The notes under the pieces were generated by a model. That model did no database searches, was not told where the DNA came from, and saw nothing but the letters and a program-made list of their open reading frames with translations. Below are positions 8,327 to 17,385 of a DNA stretch of 64,000 bases, one piece after another. A program made the position numbers and the translations under genes. Source of the DNA: Phytopseudomonas straminea. Its GTDB lineage: Bacteria; Pseudomonadota; Gammaproteobacteria; Pseudomonadales; Pseudomonadaceae. Numbering within the stretch: position 1 is the first letter of the stretch; each line of letters opens with the position of its first letter. The stretch spans positions 124,001 to 188,000 of the forward strand of contig NZ_FOMO01000008.1 of the NCBI RefSeq assembly GCF_900112645.1, read 5' to 3'.

Positions 8327-9427
8327 ATGAGCATGAAACGCCGGGCGTTTCTCGGCCTGAGTGCCACCCTGCTGGCTGCCGGCGCCGTTGGTGGCTGGAA
8401 GCTGACCCACACCGGTCACCAGCCACTGCTGCTATCAGCACGCAACGATGAAGGCGGCAAGCATTACGCGGTCGGCTATCGCCTCGACGGCGAGCGCACC
8501 TTCGTCACCCAGGTGACCGAGCGCTGCCACGACGTAGTGCCCCACCCCAGCCTACCGATGGCGCTGTTCGTCGGGCGCCGGCCGAGCACCGAGAGCTATC
8601 TGATCGACACCCGCGACGGCCGCCTGCTGCACACCCTGCGCAGCGAGAAGGGTCGGCATTTCTACGGCCACGCGGTGTTCCACAAGAATGGCGAATGGCT
8701 GTACGCCACCGAGAACGACACCCGCGATCCCGGCCGTGGCGTGATTGGCGCCTATCGCCTGGAAGGCGAAACGCTGGTGCACCGCGACGAGCTTTCCAGC
8801 CACGGCCTGGGGCCCCACCAGCTGCTGTGGATGCCCGACGGCGAAACCCTGGTAGTGGCCAACGGCGGTATTCGCACCGAGGCGGAAAGCCGGGTGGAGA
8901 TGAACCTCAACGCCATGGAAGCCAGCCTTGTGCTGATGGGCCGCGACGGCACGCTGCATAGCAAGGAACAGCTGCCCGAGCCGATGAACAGCGTGCGCCA
9001 CCTGGCCGTGGCCAGCGATGGCACCGTGGTCAGCGGCCAGCAGTACATGGGCGATCCGATGGACGCCGTGCCCCTGGTGGCGATCAAGCGCCCGGGCCAG
9101 CCGTTCCAGCACTTCCCCATGGCCGACGCGCAGCGCCAGATGATGAGCCAGTACACCGCCAGCGTCGCCGTGCACAGCGAGCTGCGCCTGCTGGCGATGA
9201 CCGCCCCGCGCGGCAACCGCCTGTTCATCTGGGATCTGGACAGTGGCGCCGTGCGCCTGGACGCAGCCCTCCCAGACTGCGCCGGCGTCGGCGCGGTGGA
9301 GAACGGCTTCGTGGTCAGCGCCGGTATCGGCCGCTGCCGCCTTTACGACTGCCGCAGCGAACGCATCGCCATGCAGGCGCTGGAGCTGCCAGCGGGCTTC
9401 TGGGATAACCACCTACGCCTGGCTTGA
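8327..9427 (+). CDS. DUF1513 Tat-exported protein of the imelysin locus
   Basis: A 366-residue protein whose N-terminus (KRRAFLGLSATLLAAG) is a twin-arginine export signal, implying folding, perhaps with a cofactor, before export. The body has the repeated strand pattern of a seven-bladed beta-propeller, with HDVVPHP, GHAVF and NSVRHLAV stretches typical of DUF1513 (YncE-like). It begins 3 nt after the second imelysin gene and is the last gene of the operon. The conserved set imelysin / di-heme / imelysin / DUF1513 suggests a periplasmic iron-linked function. The exact reaction is not known to me. Confidence 0.85.
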   Translation: MSMKRRAFLGLSATLLAAGAVGGWKLTHTGHQPLLLSARNDEGGKHYAVGYRLDGERTFVTQVTERCHDVVPHPSLPMALFVGRRPSTESYLIDTRDGRLLHTLRSEKGRHFYGHAVFHKNGEWLYATENDTRDPGRGVIGAYRLEGETLVHRDELSSHGLGPHQLLWMPDGETLVVANGGIRTEAESRVEMNLNAMEASLVLMGRDGTLHSKEQLPEPMNSVRHLAVASDGTVVSGQQYMGDPMDAVPLVAIKRPGQPFQHFPMADAQRQMMSQYTASVAVHSELRLLAMTAPRGNRLFIWDLDSGAVRLDAALPDCAGVGAVENGFVVSAGIGRCRLYDCRSERIAMQALELPAGFWDNHLRLA

Positions 9428-9439
9428 TTGCTGTCAACG

Positions 9440-9489
9440 GTGGGAGCGCAGCGTGTACTCGGTTTTTTGCGGGCATGGCCCGCTCCCAC
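9440..9489. repeat. REP-like palindrome
   Basis: Outer arms GTGGGAGCG / CGCTCCCAC enclose an inner GCGGGC-ATG-GCCCGC hairpin. This is the common intergenic REP form of Pseudomonas. It is the first of three repeat elements that fill the 302-base gap 9428-9729, in which I see no gene. Confidence 0.75.
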
Positions 9490-9521
9490 TGTCACGAACT
9501 CCTAAAACATTGCCAACGTAG

Positions 9522-9582
9522 GATCGGTCGGGCTGCGTAGGTGAACCCCATCAACGCTCGATGGGTTGCACCCATCCTGCGG
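9522..9582. repeat. Imperfect palindromic intergenic repeat
   Basis: An inner hairpin (CCCATC, 7-nt loop, GATGGG) sits inside weaker outer arms (TAGGAT / ATCCTG). The form is similar to dispersed Pseudomonas intergenic repeats. It is less regular than its two neighbours, so the limits are approximate. Confidence 0.45.
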
Positions 9583-9629
9583 CTGCGACTGACGTGCAGA
9601 AAGGTGGCTGGAGCGGCCGTTCGCGTAAA

Positions 9630-9699
9630 TTGTAGTAGGGGCTTTAGCCCCGAGCTCTTTGCACCCTCATAAAGCTCGGAGCTAAAGCTCCTCCTACAA
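9630..9699. repeat. Dispersed palindromic repeat, copy 1
   Basis: Ends TTGTAGTAGG / CCTCCTACAA are near-complementary. Inside are GGGGCTTTAGCCCC and AGCTCGGAGCTAAAGCTC blocks. A related element with the same GTAG-AGGGGC, AGCCCCGAGCT and CCTAC blocks lies at 51669-51755. Confidence 0.75.
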
Positions 9700-9729
9700 G
9701 AGCGGCGGTGCCCGATGTCTGCTTCTGCC

Positions 9730-10593
9730 TTAAAGCAACCCCAACTGCTCCGCCCGCGGCTCGTTGTCGGTGTACGGCGGCAATGGCGGAAGGCCCGGTA
9801 ACCGCTCGCTCAACAGCGCGTGAAAACGCAGCGCCTGAGCCGCAGCCAGGTGGTTGTCCGGGGTGTGCAGGAATACATGGGGCGTCAGGCCCTGCTCGAT
9901 CCAGGCAGCGACCTTGTCCAGCCAGGGCTCGAGAAACGGCTGGTTGGCGTCCAGGTCCGGCCCGCCGATAAAGCGCACCTGGGGGCTGTCCGTGAACGCC
10001 GCCGGGCGAATCGGCAGACGCGGTTTCTTGGACTGAGCATGCAGCACCGCCGGGTCGCGGGACGTGCAACTGAACAGCGCCCGGGAATCCAGGCAGATAC
10101 GCTCGACGCCACGCTCGTGGAGCAGCCGATTGAGTACCCGCTCCTCGTCGCCCTTGTCGAAGAACGCTGTATGTCGCACTTCCACGGCGATCCGCCGGTT
10201 GGCGAATTCGTCCAGCCACACCGCCAGCTCACCCAGCCGCGAAGGGCCGAACTGCGCCGGCAGCTGCAACCATAGCGGCATGACGCGCTCGCCCAGCGGT
10301 GCAAGCAGATCCAGAAATGCCTGGGTGCTGCCCAGCTGGTCGCGCAGATCGCCTTCGTGGCTGATGTCCTTGTGTACCTTGGCGCAGAAACGGAAATGCG
10401 CCGGCATGCGCGCCACCCAGCGCGCGAGCTTTTCCGCGTCGGGCCGTGCATAGAAGGTGGTATTGCCCTCCACCGCGTTGAACACGCGGCAGTAGTGTTC
10501 CACGCTGTCGCTCATGTTCAGGTCGGGCGGATAGAAGCTGCCGCGCCAGGCGGGCTCGTTCCAGGAAGGACAACCAAGAAAATAGGGAAGCAT
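9730..10593 (-). CDS. DUF72 (YecE-like) protein
   Basis: A 287-residue protein of the DUF72/YecE family, which adopts a TIM-barrel fold. The N-terminal GCPSWNEPAWRGSFYP and NTTFYARP stretches, followed by FRFCAKVHKDISH, are characteristic. The late SPPVRFIGG-type segment appears here as SPQVRFIGGPDLDANQP. The function of the family is unknown; no metal-binding or catalytic set is convincing from sequence. The start at 10593 has the family-typical first residues MLPYFLGCPSW. It is the only gene between the repeat cluster and the small gene at 10661, and no operon partner is evident. Confidence 0.88.
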   Translation of the reverse strand: MLPYFLGCPSWNEPAWRGSFYPPDLNMSDSVEHYCRVFNAVEGNTTFYARPDAEKLARWVARMPAHFRFCAKVHKDISHEGDLRDQLGSTQAFLDLLAPLGERVMPLWLQLPAQFGPSRLGELAVWLDEFANRRIAVEVRHTAFFDKGDEERVLNRLLHERGVERICLDSRALFSCTSRDPAVLHAQSKKPRLPIRPAAFTDSPQVRFIGGPDLDANQPFLEPWLDKVAAWIEQGLTPHVFLHTPDNHLAAAQALRFHALLSERLPGLPPLPPYTDNEPRAEQLGLL

Positions 10594-10660
10594 CGCGAAT
10601 CGCTAGACAGCCAAAACGGCTATTGTGCCTGAGCCAGACGGCTCAGCGACCGCCAATCGA

Positions 10661-11002
10661 TCAGGCGTAGAGGTCGAGGCCCAGAATCTGCTGGGCATCC
10701 TGATCGCGGGCGAACGCGGCGGTGCTGCTATAGCTGGCGATGGCCTGGGCGGCACGGTTGCTCATGGCCGGCTGGTAGGTGGTGTCCAACGCGCGCACGG
10801 GGTAGTTGTCGGTGCTGGCATTGCTCTGTTGCACACGACGAATCTGCGGAGTCTGTTCGAAGCCCTGGGTGGCTGCGGTAGGTGCCGGCTGCTCACGCTT
10901 TACTTCCGTTTCCCGGTTCGCCTCACGATAGGGCGTAACCGCAGTCCCCGAGCGGGGGCCACGATCCGGTGAATAGGGCGCGATGTTACCGTCGATACGC
11001 AT
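10661..11002 (-). CDS. Small conserved-looking hypothetical protein
   Basis: I do not recognise this 113-residue protein. It is hydrophilic and disordered-looking in the first half, rich in Pro, Arg, Thr and Gln. The C-terminal half (AAQAIASYSSTAAFARDQ, then ILGLDLYA) looks helical. There is no signal peptide, membrane segment or cysteine. The start is ATG at 11002; a TTG one codon upstream is possible, and neither has a strong ribosome site. Codon use is like the neighbours. It may be transcribed together with tsaB, which ends 120 nt upstream on the same strand. Confidence 0.6.
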   Translation of the reverse strand: MRIDGNIAPYSPDRGPRSGTAVTPYREANRETEVKREQPAPTAATQGFEQTPQIRRVQQSNASTDNYPVRALDTTYQPAMSNRAAQAIASYSSTAAFARDQDAQQILGLDLYA

Positions 11003-11121
11003 CAATGAAGGCTCGGCAGGAAGGCGTGCGGAAGTACCGGCAATTTAGCCGCGTCGTCCGCCCTTGGCAATTAATGTCGGTAAGTTGACGACAAAAGGAC
11101 GACCCTTTCGTCGCTCGGTGA

Positions 11122-11814
11122 TCAAAAGCCCGCCGGTGGCGGCATCTTTGGCGTCGCGACCTGATCGCGCAGGTAGATCGGCTGGGCCTGATCGGCCACC
11201 ACCGCCTCGCCGCGGGCCCAGGCGAAACGGGCCAGGCTCAGCAGATCTTCGGCATGGGGCAGCATCGCCCCGTCGCAGGCAGCGACCTGGCCACCGATGC
11301 GCTCGGCGAAGGTGCCCCAACCGGTGCCGGCGCCAAACCATTCGCCGTGGGCGTCGTCCGGCAGCAACGCGCGTTCTGGAGCCAGTACGGCTTCGCGCCC
11401 GACCAGACGCATCTCGCCCGCTTCGGCCCGGTAGCAGCCCCAGTACACCTCATCCATGCGCGCATCGATGGCGGCAGCGACCTGGCTGGCGCCATGCTCA
11501 CGCTGTGCGCGCTGCGCCAGCACGGCCAGATTGGAGACCGGCAGCACCGGGCGATCCAGCGCGAAAGCCAGCCCCTGCACCACGCCGATGGCGATACGCA
11601 CGCCGGTGAAGGCGCCCGGGCCGCGGCCGAAGGCGATGGCGTCCAGCGCCGACAGCGCGACGCCCTGCTCGGTCAGCAGCGTCTTGATCATCGGCAGCAG
11701 CTTCTGCGCGTGCAGGCGCGGAATCACCTCGTAGTGGCTCGTCACGCGGCCGTCATGCAGCAAGGCGACGGAGCAGGCTTCGGTGGCGGTATCGAGGGCC
11801 AGCAGAGTGGTCAT
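11122..11814 (-). CDS. tsaB: tRNA threonylcarbamoyladenosine biosynthesis protein TsaB
   Basis: A 230-residue cytoplasmic protein, close to the 231 residues of the E. coli protein. It begins with the ASKHA-type strand LLALDTATEACSVAL and contains IAFGRGPGAFTGVRI, the diagnostic TsaB stretch. TsaB is the scaffold that holds TsaD and TsaE for the t6A37 modification of ANN-decoding tRNAs. The start is ATG at 11814. Its P. aeruginosa counterpart, by recall, lies next to adk and ppc, as here. Confidence 0.95.
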   Translation of the reverse strand: MTTLLALDTATEACSVALLHDGRVTSHYEVIPRLHAQKLLPMIKTLLTEQGVALSALDAIAFGRGPGAFTGVRIAIGVVQGLAFALDRPVLPVSNLAVLAQRAQREHGASQVAAAIDARMDEVYWGCYRAEAGEMRLVGREAVLAPERALLPDDAHGEWFGAGTGWGTFAERIGGQVAACDGAMLPHAEDLLSLARFAWARGEAVVADQAQPIYLRDQVATPKMPPPAGF

Positions 11815-11928
11815 GGCGATCTGTAGAGGTAGCTGAGCGGGCGGGCATTAAAACGGTTTGGGGCGTTTTTTTCCAGCACGGCGGGTCAACTGGCGCTACG
11901 CAGTGGCCAGGCGGCCGCCGGATAAACA

Positions 11929-11952
11929 ACCGGCGCCCAAAGGGGCGCCGGT
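11929..11952 (-). terminator. Terminator of the acid phosphatase gene
   Basis: Perfect 10-bp arms ACCGGCGCCC / GGGCGCCGGT with a 4-nt loop. On the minus strand it is followed by TTGTTTAT. It lies 29 nt beyond the acid phosphatase stop. Confidence 0.65.
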
Positions 11953-11980
11953 GATGAGGATCAGCAATCCAGGGCGGGGG

Positions 11981-12763
11981 TTACCACTTCTCGATAACGG
12001 GCTTGGCGTCCCAGGCCTTGAGGGGCTCTTTCGACCAGGTGCCATAGCCGGCATTCGGGAACACGATCCACTCGGTGCCCCACTTGGCCGACTCGGCATC
12101 GGCAGTGGCGCGCTGCTCGGCCACCGGTTTTTTGCGGAAGCGCGCATCGAAATCATGCAGGGTGTCGCCGAGCAGCATCACGATGCGGTAGTCCTTGGCG
12201 ACCAGCTCGCGGCGCTCCACCTTGGGTGGCCCAAGCAGCAATACGCTGTCGGTGCTGACCTGAGGTAGCTCGAGTTTCTTGAGCGCCTTGAGGGTGTAGT
12301 CCTTTTGCTCCTCGGAGCGGTCGGACACGTAGCGAATGGTCACGCCCAGCTTGTCGGCGTGCTCGAGAAAGTTCTTCGCACCGGGGATCAGCACCGGATC
12401 ACCATCACGCTCCCACGGCAGCCAGGTGTCCCAGTCGTCATAGTTGTGGCAGTTGGCGAGGTCACGCGCCAGCAACGCAGAGTTGTCGATCACCGTTTCA
12501 TCCACATCGGTGACGATGGCCAGCTTGGAAGGATCCTTGGCCTTGGCCACAGCGGCGTCGAGCTTCTCGGTGGCGATGTTGTAAGCCTGCATCTGCAAGG
12601 CACGAACTTCCGCAGATTGCTGCTGGTAACGCAGCGCCATGGTGAACTGGTCAACCGAGCAGTCGCCCTTCTTCTCCGGGGCGCCGTCGGCCAATGCGAC
12701 GGATGCAGTCAGTGCCGATACCAGGGCGATGGGCAAGCAGGCGAATCTTCTGTTCTGGGTCAT
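11981..12763 (-). CDS. HAD-IIIB acid phosphatase, periplasmic (e(P4)-like)
   Basis: A 260-residue exported protein with a signal peptide ending near SVALA-DG. There is no lipobox cysteine, unlike the Haemophilus e(P4) lipoprotein. The HAD nucleophile motif is TDVDETVIDNS, and DRSEEQKDYTLKALKKL and a late lysine/aspartate region (LLGDTLHDFDARF) complete the HAD set. The family removes phosphate from nucleotides and other small esters in the periplasm. ATG 12763 is chosen; a GTG three codons upstream also fits and neither has a strong ribosome site. It stands alone between two hairpin terminators. Confidence 0.87.
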   Translation of the reverse strand: MTQNRRFACLPIALVSALTASVALADGAPEKKGDCSVDQFTMALRYQQQSAEVRALQMQAYNIATEKLDAAVAKAKDPSKLAIVTDVDETVIDNSALLARDLANCHNYDDWDTWLPWERDGDPVLIPGAKNFLEHADKLGVTIRYVSDRSEEQKDYTLKALKKLELPQVSTDSVLLLGPPKVERRELVAKDYRIVMLLGDTLHDFDARFRKKPVAEQRATADAESAKWGTEWIVFPNAGYGTWSKEPLKAWDAKPVIEKW

Positions 12764-12976
12764 GGAATGCACTCTGATGGAGGGTGGGTTGTAGCCGCCT
12801 TTCTCGAAGTTCTTCGTGACGGTCGATCAAACCAGCCCGCGCAGCGGCGCGCCGGCTGGAATTCGGAGCATGCCAGATGGCGATGGAGAGCCCGATAGTA
12901 ACGAAACGGCAGCGGCCGTGGCTGCCTGACAGCGACCCGACTTGGGCCCGTGATCGCTCTGGCATGCCCAGAAACG

Positions 12977-13002
12977 ACAACGGCCCGCAAGCGGGCCGTT
13001 GT
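12977..13002 (-). terminator. Terminator after adk
   Basis: Perfect 12-bp arms ACAACGGCCCGC / GCGGGCCGTTGT around a 2-nt centre. It lies 15 nt beyond the adk stop. The T run on the minus strand is poor (GTCGTTTC), so efficiency is uncertain. Confidence 0.65.
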
Positions 13003-13016
13003 TGAAGTGGGTCAGG

Positions 13017-13664
13017 TCAGCTCAGCGCTGCCAGCACCTTGGCGGTGATCTGCTCGACCGAGCCGACGCCTTCGATGGCGCTGTACTTCGGCGTGCCTTC
13101 GGCGGCCGACAGCTTCTGGTAGAAGTCCACCAGCGGTTTGGTCTGCGAGTGGTAGACCGACAGACGATGACGCACGGTGGCTTCCTTGTCGTCATCACGC
13201 TGGATCAGGTCTTCACCGGTTTCATCGTCCTTACCAGCCACCTTCGGCGGGTTGTGCTCGGTGTGGTACACGCGGCCCGAACCCGGGTGCACGCGGCGAC
13301 CGGCGATGCGACCGACGATTTCTTCGTCGTCGACGGCGATTTCCACCACGTGGTCGATCTGCACGCCAGCATCTTTCAGGGCCTGAGCCTGCGGAATGGT
13401 GCGCGGGAAACCGTCGAACAGGAAGCCATTGGCGCAGTCAGGCTGAGCGATGCGTTCTTTGACCAGGTTGATGATCAGCTCATCGGAAACCAGACCGCCG
13501 GCGTCCATCACACTCTTGGCTGCCAGGCCCAGCTCGGTGCCGGCCTTGACCGCAGCACGCAGCATGTCGCCGGTGGAGATTTGCGGAATGGAGAATTTCT
13601 TGGTGATGAAACCTGCCTGAGTACCTTTGCCGGCACCGGGCGCCCCCAACAGAATCACGCGCAT
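13017..13664 (-). CDS. adk: Adenylate kinase
   Basis: A 215-residue cytoplasmic enzyme that interconverts ATP + AMP and 2 ADP. The P-loop GAPGAGKGTQ is at residues about 7-16, the AMP-binding DGFPRT is present, and the LID region (GRRVHPGSGRVYH) lacks the four zinc cysteines, as usual in Gram-negative forms. ATG 13664 gives MRVILLG and the length normal for Pseudomonas. A longer reading from 13679 would add five residues without support. It is probably monocistronic, with the ppc gene 322 nt upstream on the same strand. Confidence 0.97.
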   Translation of the reverse strand: MRVILLGAPGAGKGTQAGFITKKFSIPQISTGDMLRAAVKAGTELGLAAKSVMDAGGLVSDELIINLVKERIAQPDCANGFLFDGFPRTIPQAQALKDAGVQIDHVVEIAVDDEEIVGRIAGRRVHPGSGRVYHTEHNPPKVAGKDDETGEDLIQRDDDKEATVRHRLSVYHSQTKPLVDFYQKLSAAEGTPKYSAIEGVGSVEQITAKVLAALS

Positions 13665-13986
13665 CGATGTGCTCCTCAAGTTCTTGGTATTGTGGACTCG
13701 CCTTGCGGGGCCAATCGCAACTGGATTTCGGCAGCCCGGCCAGGTGCCGAACTGTCAGAAGGTCGATCAAGATACACAGCGCTCCAATGCCGCACAAGCC
13801 GTTGAAAAGTCGCAGTTCGTGTCGACTTGCCGTTACGCTGGTACAGCTTGAGCGCAGCGGTGATGGCCGCGCCATCCCACCAAAGTCGAAAGCGCGCCGC
13901 ACCCTGATCTATATCTGGCAATTCATCCCTGAATCAACGCTTTTGCCAGCACGATCATTCATCAATGCAGCGCGCTCGATACCGCC
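13665..13986. other. Intergenic region between ppc and adk
   Basis: A 322-base stretch with no gene that I can support. It must hold the adk promoter. I see no convincing hairpin with a T run for ppc and no dispersed repeat. Confidence 0.5.
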
Positions 13987-16623
13987 TCAACCTGTGTTGC
14001 GCAGCCCTGCCGCAATCCCCGCCACACTGACCAGCAACGCCTGTTCCAGAGCGCTTCCGGGCTCCTGTTCACGCTGCCGTGAGCGGGCCAGCAGCTCGGC
14101 CTGCAGCAGGTGCAGCGGGTCGAGATAAGTGTTGCGCACGGTAATGAACTCCAGGGTTTCGGGACTGTGTACCAAGAGCTGCGATTGACCGGTCAGCCCC
14201 AGCACCACCTCGCTGGCCTGCGACAATAGGTCGCGTAAATGCGCACCCAAAGGTTGCAGTTCAGGCGTCACCAGGCGCTCGTCATACAGCCTGGCGATCG
14301 ACTCGTCGGCCTTGGCCAGCACCATCTCCAGCATGTCGATGCGCGTGCGGAAGAACGGCCAGTGTTCGCGCATTTCGCGCAGCAACTCGCCCTCGCCACG
14401 CTCCAGCGCATTGCGCAAAGCGGCCTCCCAGCCGAGCCAAGCGGGCAGCATCAGGCGGGTCTGGGTCCAGGCGAAAATCCACGGGATGGCGCGCAGGCTT
14501 TCCACCCCACCCTCGCGACGCTTCGCTGGCCGGCTGCCCAAGGGCAGACGGCCAAGCTCCTGCTCGGGCGTGGCCTGGCGGAAGTACTCGACGAATTGCG
14601 GATGCTCGCGCACCACGCCGCGGTAGGTGGCCACGCCATCGGCGGCCAGCTTGTCCATCTGCGCGCGCCAGCTCTTCTGCGGCACCGGTGGCGGCAGCAA
14701 GGTGGCTTCCAGCACCGCGGCCAGGTAGAGGTTGAGGTTCTGCTCGGCGATATCCGGCATGCCGAACTTGAAGCGGATCATCTCGCCCTGCTCGGTGGTG
14801 CGGAAGCGCCCGTTAACCGAACCCGGCGGCTGCGACAGGATCGCCTCGTGGGCCGGGCCGCCGCCGCGTCCTACGGTGCCGCCGCGACCATGGAACAGCA
14901 GCAGCTCGACCTCGTGCTCGCGGCAGATGCGCACCAGGCTTTCTTGGGCGCGGTACTGCGCCCAGGCGGCTGCGGTGGTGCCGGCGTCCTTGGCGGAATC
15001 CGAATAGCCGATCATCACTTCCTGCGGGCCCTGCAGGCCGGCGCGATAGTCCGGCAAACCGAGCAGCCGTTCGATGGCCACAGCAGCGTTGTCCAGGTCT
15101 GCCAGGGTTTCGAACAGCGGCACCACGCGCATCGGGCGGCGCAGCCCGGCTTCCTTGAGCAGCAGCTGCACCGCGAGCACGTCGGAGGCAGCGCCCGCCA
15201 TGGAGATTACATAGGAGCCCAGCGAAGCCGCCGGCGCAGCCGCCACTTCGCGACAGGTAGCGAGCACTTCGGCCGTGTCGTCGCTGGGCTTGAAATCGGC
15301 CGGCAGCAAGGGCCGGCGACCGCTCAGCTCATCCTGCAGGAATGCCAGCCGCTGTTCTTCGTCCCAGCTGTCGTAGCGGCCCAGGCCCAGGTACTCGGTG
15401 ATCTCGGCCATGGCAGAAGCATGACGGGTGGCGTCCTGGCGCACGTCGAGGCGCACCAGGAACAGCCCGAAGGTACCGACGCGACGCAGGAAATCCAGCA
15501 GCGGGCCATCGGCGATCACCCCCATGCCGCAGTCATGCAGGGAGCGATAGCAGAGCAGCAACGGCTCGCGCAGCTCGGCGTTGTCGTGCAGCACCTGCGC
15601 TGGCGGATTGACCGGCCCGGCCAGCGATTCGTGGGCCCAGGTTCGGGTGGCACGCAGCCGCTCGCGCAGTTGCTTGAGTACGGCGCGGTAGGGCTCGGCA
15701 CTGTCACCTGCGCGGGCGCGCAGCTCGTCGTTGGCGCGCTGCATGGACAGCTCGGCGGCCAGGCTGTCGATGTCGCGCAGGTACAGGTCGGCGGCCATCC
15801 AGCGCGCCAGCAGCAGCACCTCGCGGGTAATCTTGGCGGTGACATTGGGGTTGCCGTCGCGATCACCGCCCATCCACGAGGCGAAGCGAATCGGGGCGGC
15901 GTCCAGCGGCAGGCGTTGCCCGGTTTCCCGCTGCAACGCCTGGTCGGCCTTGCGCATCATCGTCGGCAGCGCGTACCACAGGGAATTTTCGATCACCGCG
16001 AAGCCCCACTTGGCCTCGTCCACCGGGGTTGGCCGCACGCGGCGAATCTCTTCGGTGTGCCAGGCTTCGGCGATCAGCCGTTGCAGGCGGCTGGCGATGG
16101 CCTCGCGTTCGGCGCCCGACAGGTCGCTGTGATCCTGCTCGGCGAGCTGCGCGGATATGGCGTCGTACTTCTGAATCAGCGTGCGCCGCGACACCTCGGT
16201 GGGATGTGCGGTAAGCACCAGCTCGATATCCAGCTCGGCGACCTGTCGGGCCAGGGCTGCGGGCTCACGACCGTTGGCCCGCAGGCGCTGCAGCAACTCG
16301 TCGAACACGCGGTTTTCGAAGGGTTGCGCTTCGCCAGTGCCACGGCGGCGCACGCGGTGGTACTGCTCGGCGATATTGGCCAGGTTGAGAAACTGGTTGA
16401 AAGCACGGGCCACTGGCAACAGCTCGTCATCGTGCAGCCCGTCGAGAGTTTCGCTGAGCTGCCGTGCGCCGTCAGCCGAGCCCTGGCGCGCGGCCTTGGC
16501 GCCCTTGCGAATGCGCTCGATCTTGTCGAGAAACGCTTCGCCGTGCTGATCGCGGATGGTGGTGCCGAGCAGCTCACCGAGTTGGTGAACATCCTCGCGT
16601 AGACGTGCATCGATTTGCGTCAT
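13987..16623 (-). CDS. ppc: Phosphoenolpyruvate carboxylase
   Basis: An 878-residue enzyme that makes oxaloacetate from phosphoenolpyruvate and bicarbonate, refilling the TCA cycle. Signature sites are visible: the VLTAHPTEVSRRT active histidine near residue 150, MGGDRDGNPNVT, MIGYSDSAKDAGT, and the FHGRGGTVGRGGGP loop. The C-terminus ends in NTG, as in this enzyme family. The length agrees with the Pseudomonas enzyme. The start at 16623 gives MTQIDARLREDV. It is transcribed on the minus strand and divergent from the small gene at 16789. Confidence 0.97.
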   Translation of the reverse strand: MTQIDARLREDVHQLGELLGTTIRDQHGEAFLDKIERIRKGAKAARQGSADGARQLSETLDGLHDDELLPVARAFNQFLNLANIAEQYHRVRRRGTGEAQPFENRVFDELLQRLRANGREPAALARQVAELDIELVLTAHPTEVSRRTLIQKYDAISAQLAEQDHSDLSGAEREAIASRLQRLIAEAWHTEEIRRVRPTPVDEAKWGFAVIENSLWYALPTMMRKADQALQRETGQRLPLDAAPIRFASWMGGDRDGNPNVTAKITREVLLLARWMAADLYLRDIDSLAAELSMQRANDELRARAGDSAEPYRAVLKQLRERLRATRTWAHESLAGPVNPPAQVLHDNAELREPLLLCYRSLHDCGMGVIADGPLLDFLRRVGTFGLFLVRLDVRQDATRHASAMAEITEYLGLGRYDSWDEEQRLAFLQDELSGRRPLLPADFKPSDDTAEVLATCREVAAAPAASLGSYVISMAGAASDVLAVQLLLKEAGLRRPMRVVPLFETLADLDNAAVAIERLLGLPDYRAGLQGPQEVMIGYSDSAKDAGTTAAAWAQYRAQESLVRICREHEVELLLFHGRGGTVGRGGGPAHEAILSQPPGSVNGRFRTTEQGEMIRFKFGMPDIAEQNLNLYLAAVLEATLLPPPVPQKSWRAQMDKLAADGVATYRGVVREHPQFVEYFRQATPEQELGRLPLGSRPAKRREGGVESLRAIPWIFAWTQTRLMLPAWLGWEAALRNALERGEGELLREMREHWPFFRTRIDMLEMVLAKADESIARLYDERLVTPELQPLGAHLRDLLSQASEVVLGLTGQSQLLVHSPETLEFITVRNTYLDPLHLLQAELLARSRQREQEPGSALEQALLVSVAGIAAGLRNTG

Positions 16624-16788
16624 ACCAGTCTCCCATCGCCTCTGCGTGAGCCCTCAGATTGCCCAGCCGCGAGGCGCCTGACAAGCCAGGCCATGAGCAA
16701 AGCCGCATCCGGCCCGCACAACGAGCTGCAACCGGAACGCCACCGGAGCACTCGGGTCTGTAGGAAACAACCCTGCCCCGAGGTCCCT

Positions 16789-17133
16789 ATGAAGATTCGC
16801 CAGCTCGTCCAGCAATGGGAACAGAACGCCACCGGCCAGTTGACCAGCGCGCCTTACCAAGTGCACCTGGACGTGGAGGCCGCCGCCCGCCTGGCGGCGC
16901 TGCACCACATGTACCCCAAACGTCGCCCCGAAGAATTGCTCGCCGAACTGCTGAGCGCCGCGCTGGAAGACCTGGAAGCCAGCATGCCCTACGTGCAGGG
17001 CAGCCAGGTGGTGGCCACCGACGAGGAAGGCAATCCGGTCTATGAAGACATCGGGCCAACGCCGCGCTTTCTCGAACTGGCCCGCCACTACCGCCAGGAG
17101 CTCGACGCGGGGCAACCGCCCTCGCCAACCTGA
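16789..17133 (+). CDS. Small acidic hypothetical protein
   Basis: A 114-residue acidic protein that I do not recognise with certainty. It has a helical body (VEAAARLAALHHMYPKR, then an LLAELLSAALEDLEAS helix) resembling a small ribbon-helix-helix-like or dimerising domain. An acidic C-terminal part with ATDEEGNPVYEDIGPTP follows. There is no signal peptide or membrane segment. ATG 16789 is preceded by GAGG about 8 nt away; an open frame reaches upstream to 16615 but without conserved-looking sequence. Divergent from ppc, it could share that promoter region. Function unknown. Confidence 0.7.
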   Translation: MKIRQLVQQWEQNATGQLTSAPYQVHLDVEAAARLAALHHMYPKRRPEELLAELLSAALEDLEASMPYVQGSQVVATDEEGNPVYEDIGPTPRFLELARHYRQELDAGQPPSPT

Positions 17134-17385
17134 TCACTTGGTCAGATGCGTGCAGGCCAGCAGCCACGGGGCCTGCGCAGCTCTGAATGGCAACTCTCTG
17201 GTGGCACTCTGCAGTTTTTTGCTGAACGTTTCGCTAAGTGGCCAACTCACACAACTATGCCGATGCGACCACTGGTCGCCGGAGAAAAACTTACTCAGCA
17301 GCCCTACGCTCCTGAGCTCCGTCCGGCAGGTAACCATCGTGGAACCGACTGTTTTGCCAGTTATTTACCAATGGAGTTGCACACC

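Noticed and set aside
14239..16602. A 787-codon open frame opposite ppc
   Set aside because: Antisense shadow of ppc, rich in His, Gln and Gly, without a plausible start or domain.
17224..17251. GAACGT...TCACA as an AlgU promoter of the lptF operon
   Set aside because: Spacing of 17 is tolerable but both halves deviate from GAACTT and TCTGA, and it lies 134 nt before the start codon. Published AlgU control of the P. aeruginosa gene makes it tempting, yet the sequence alone is too weak.
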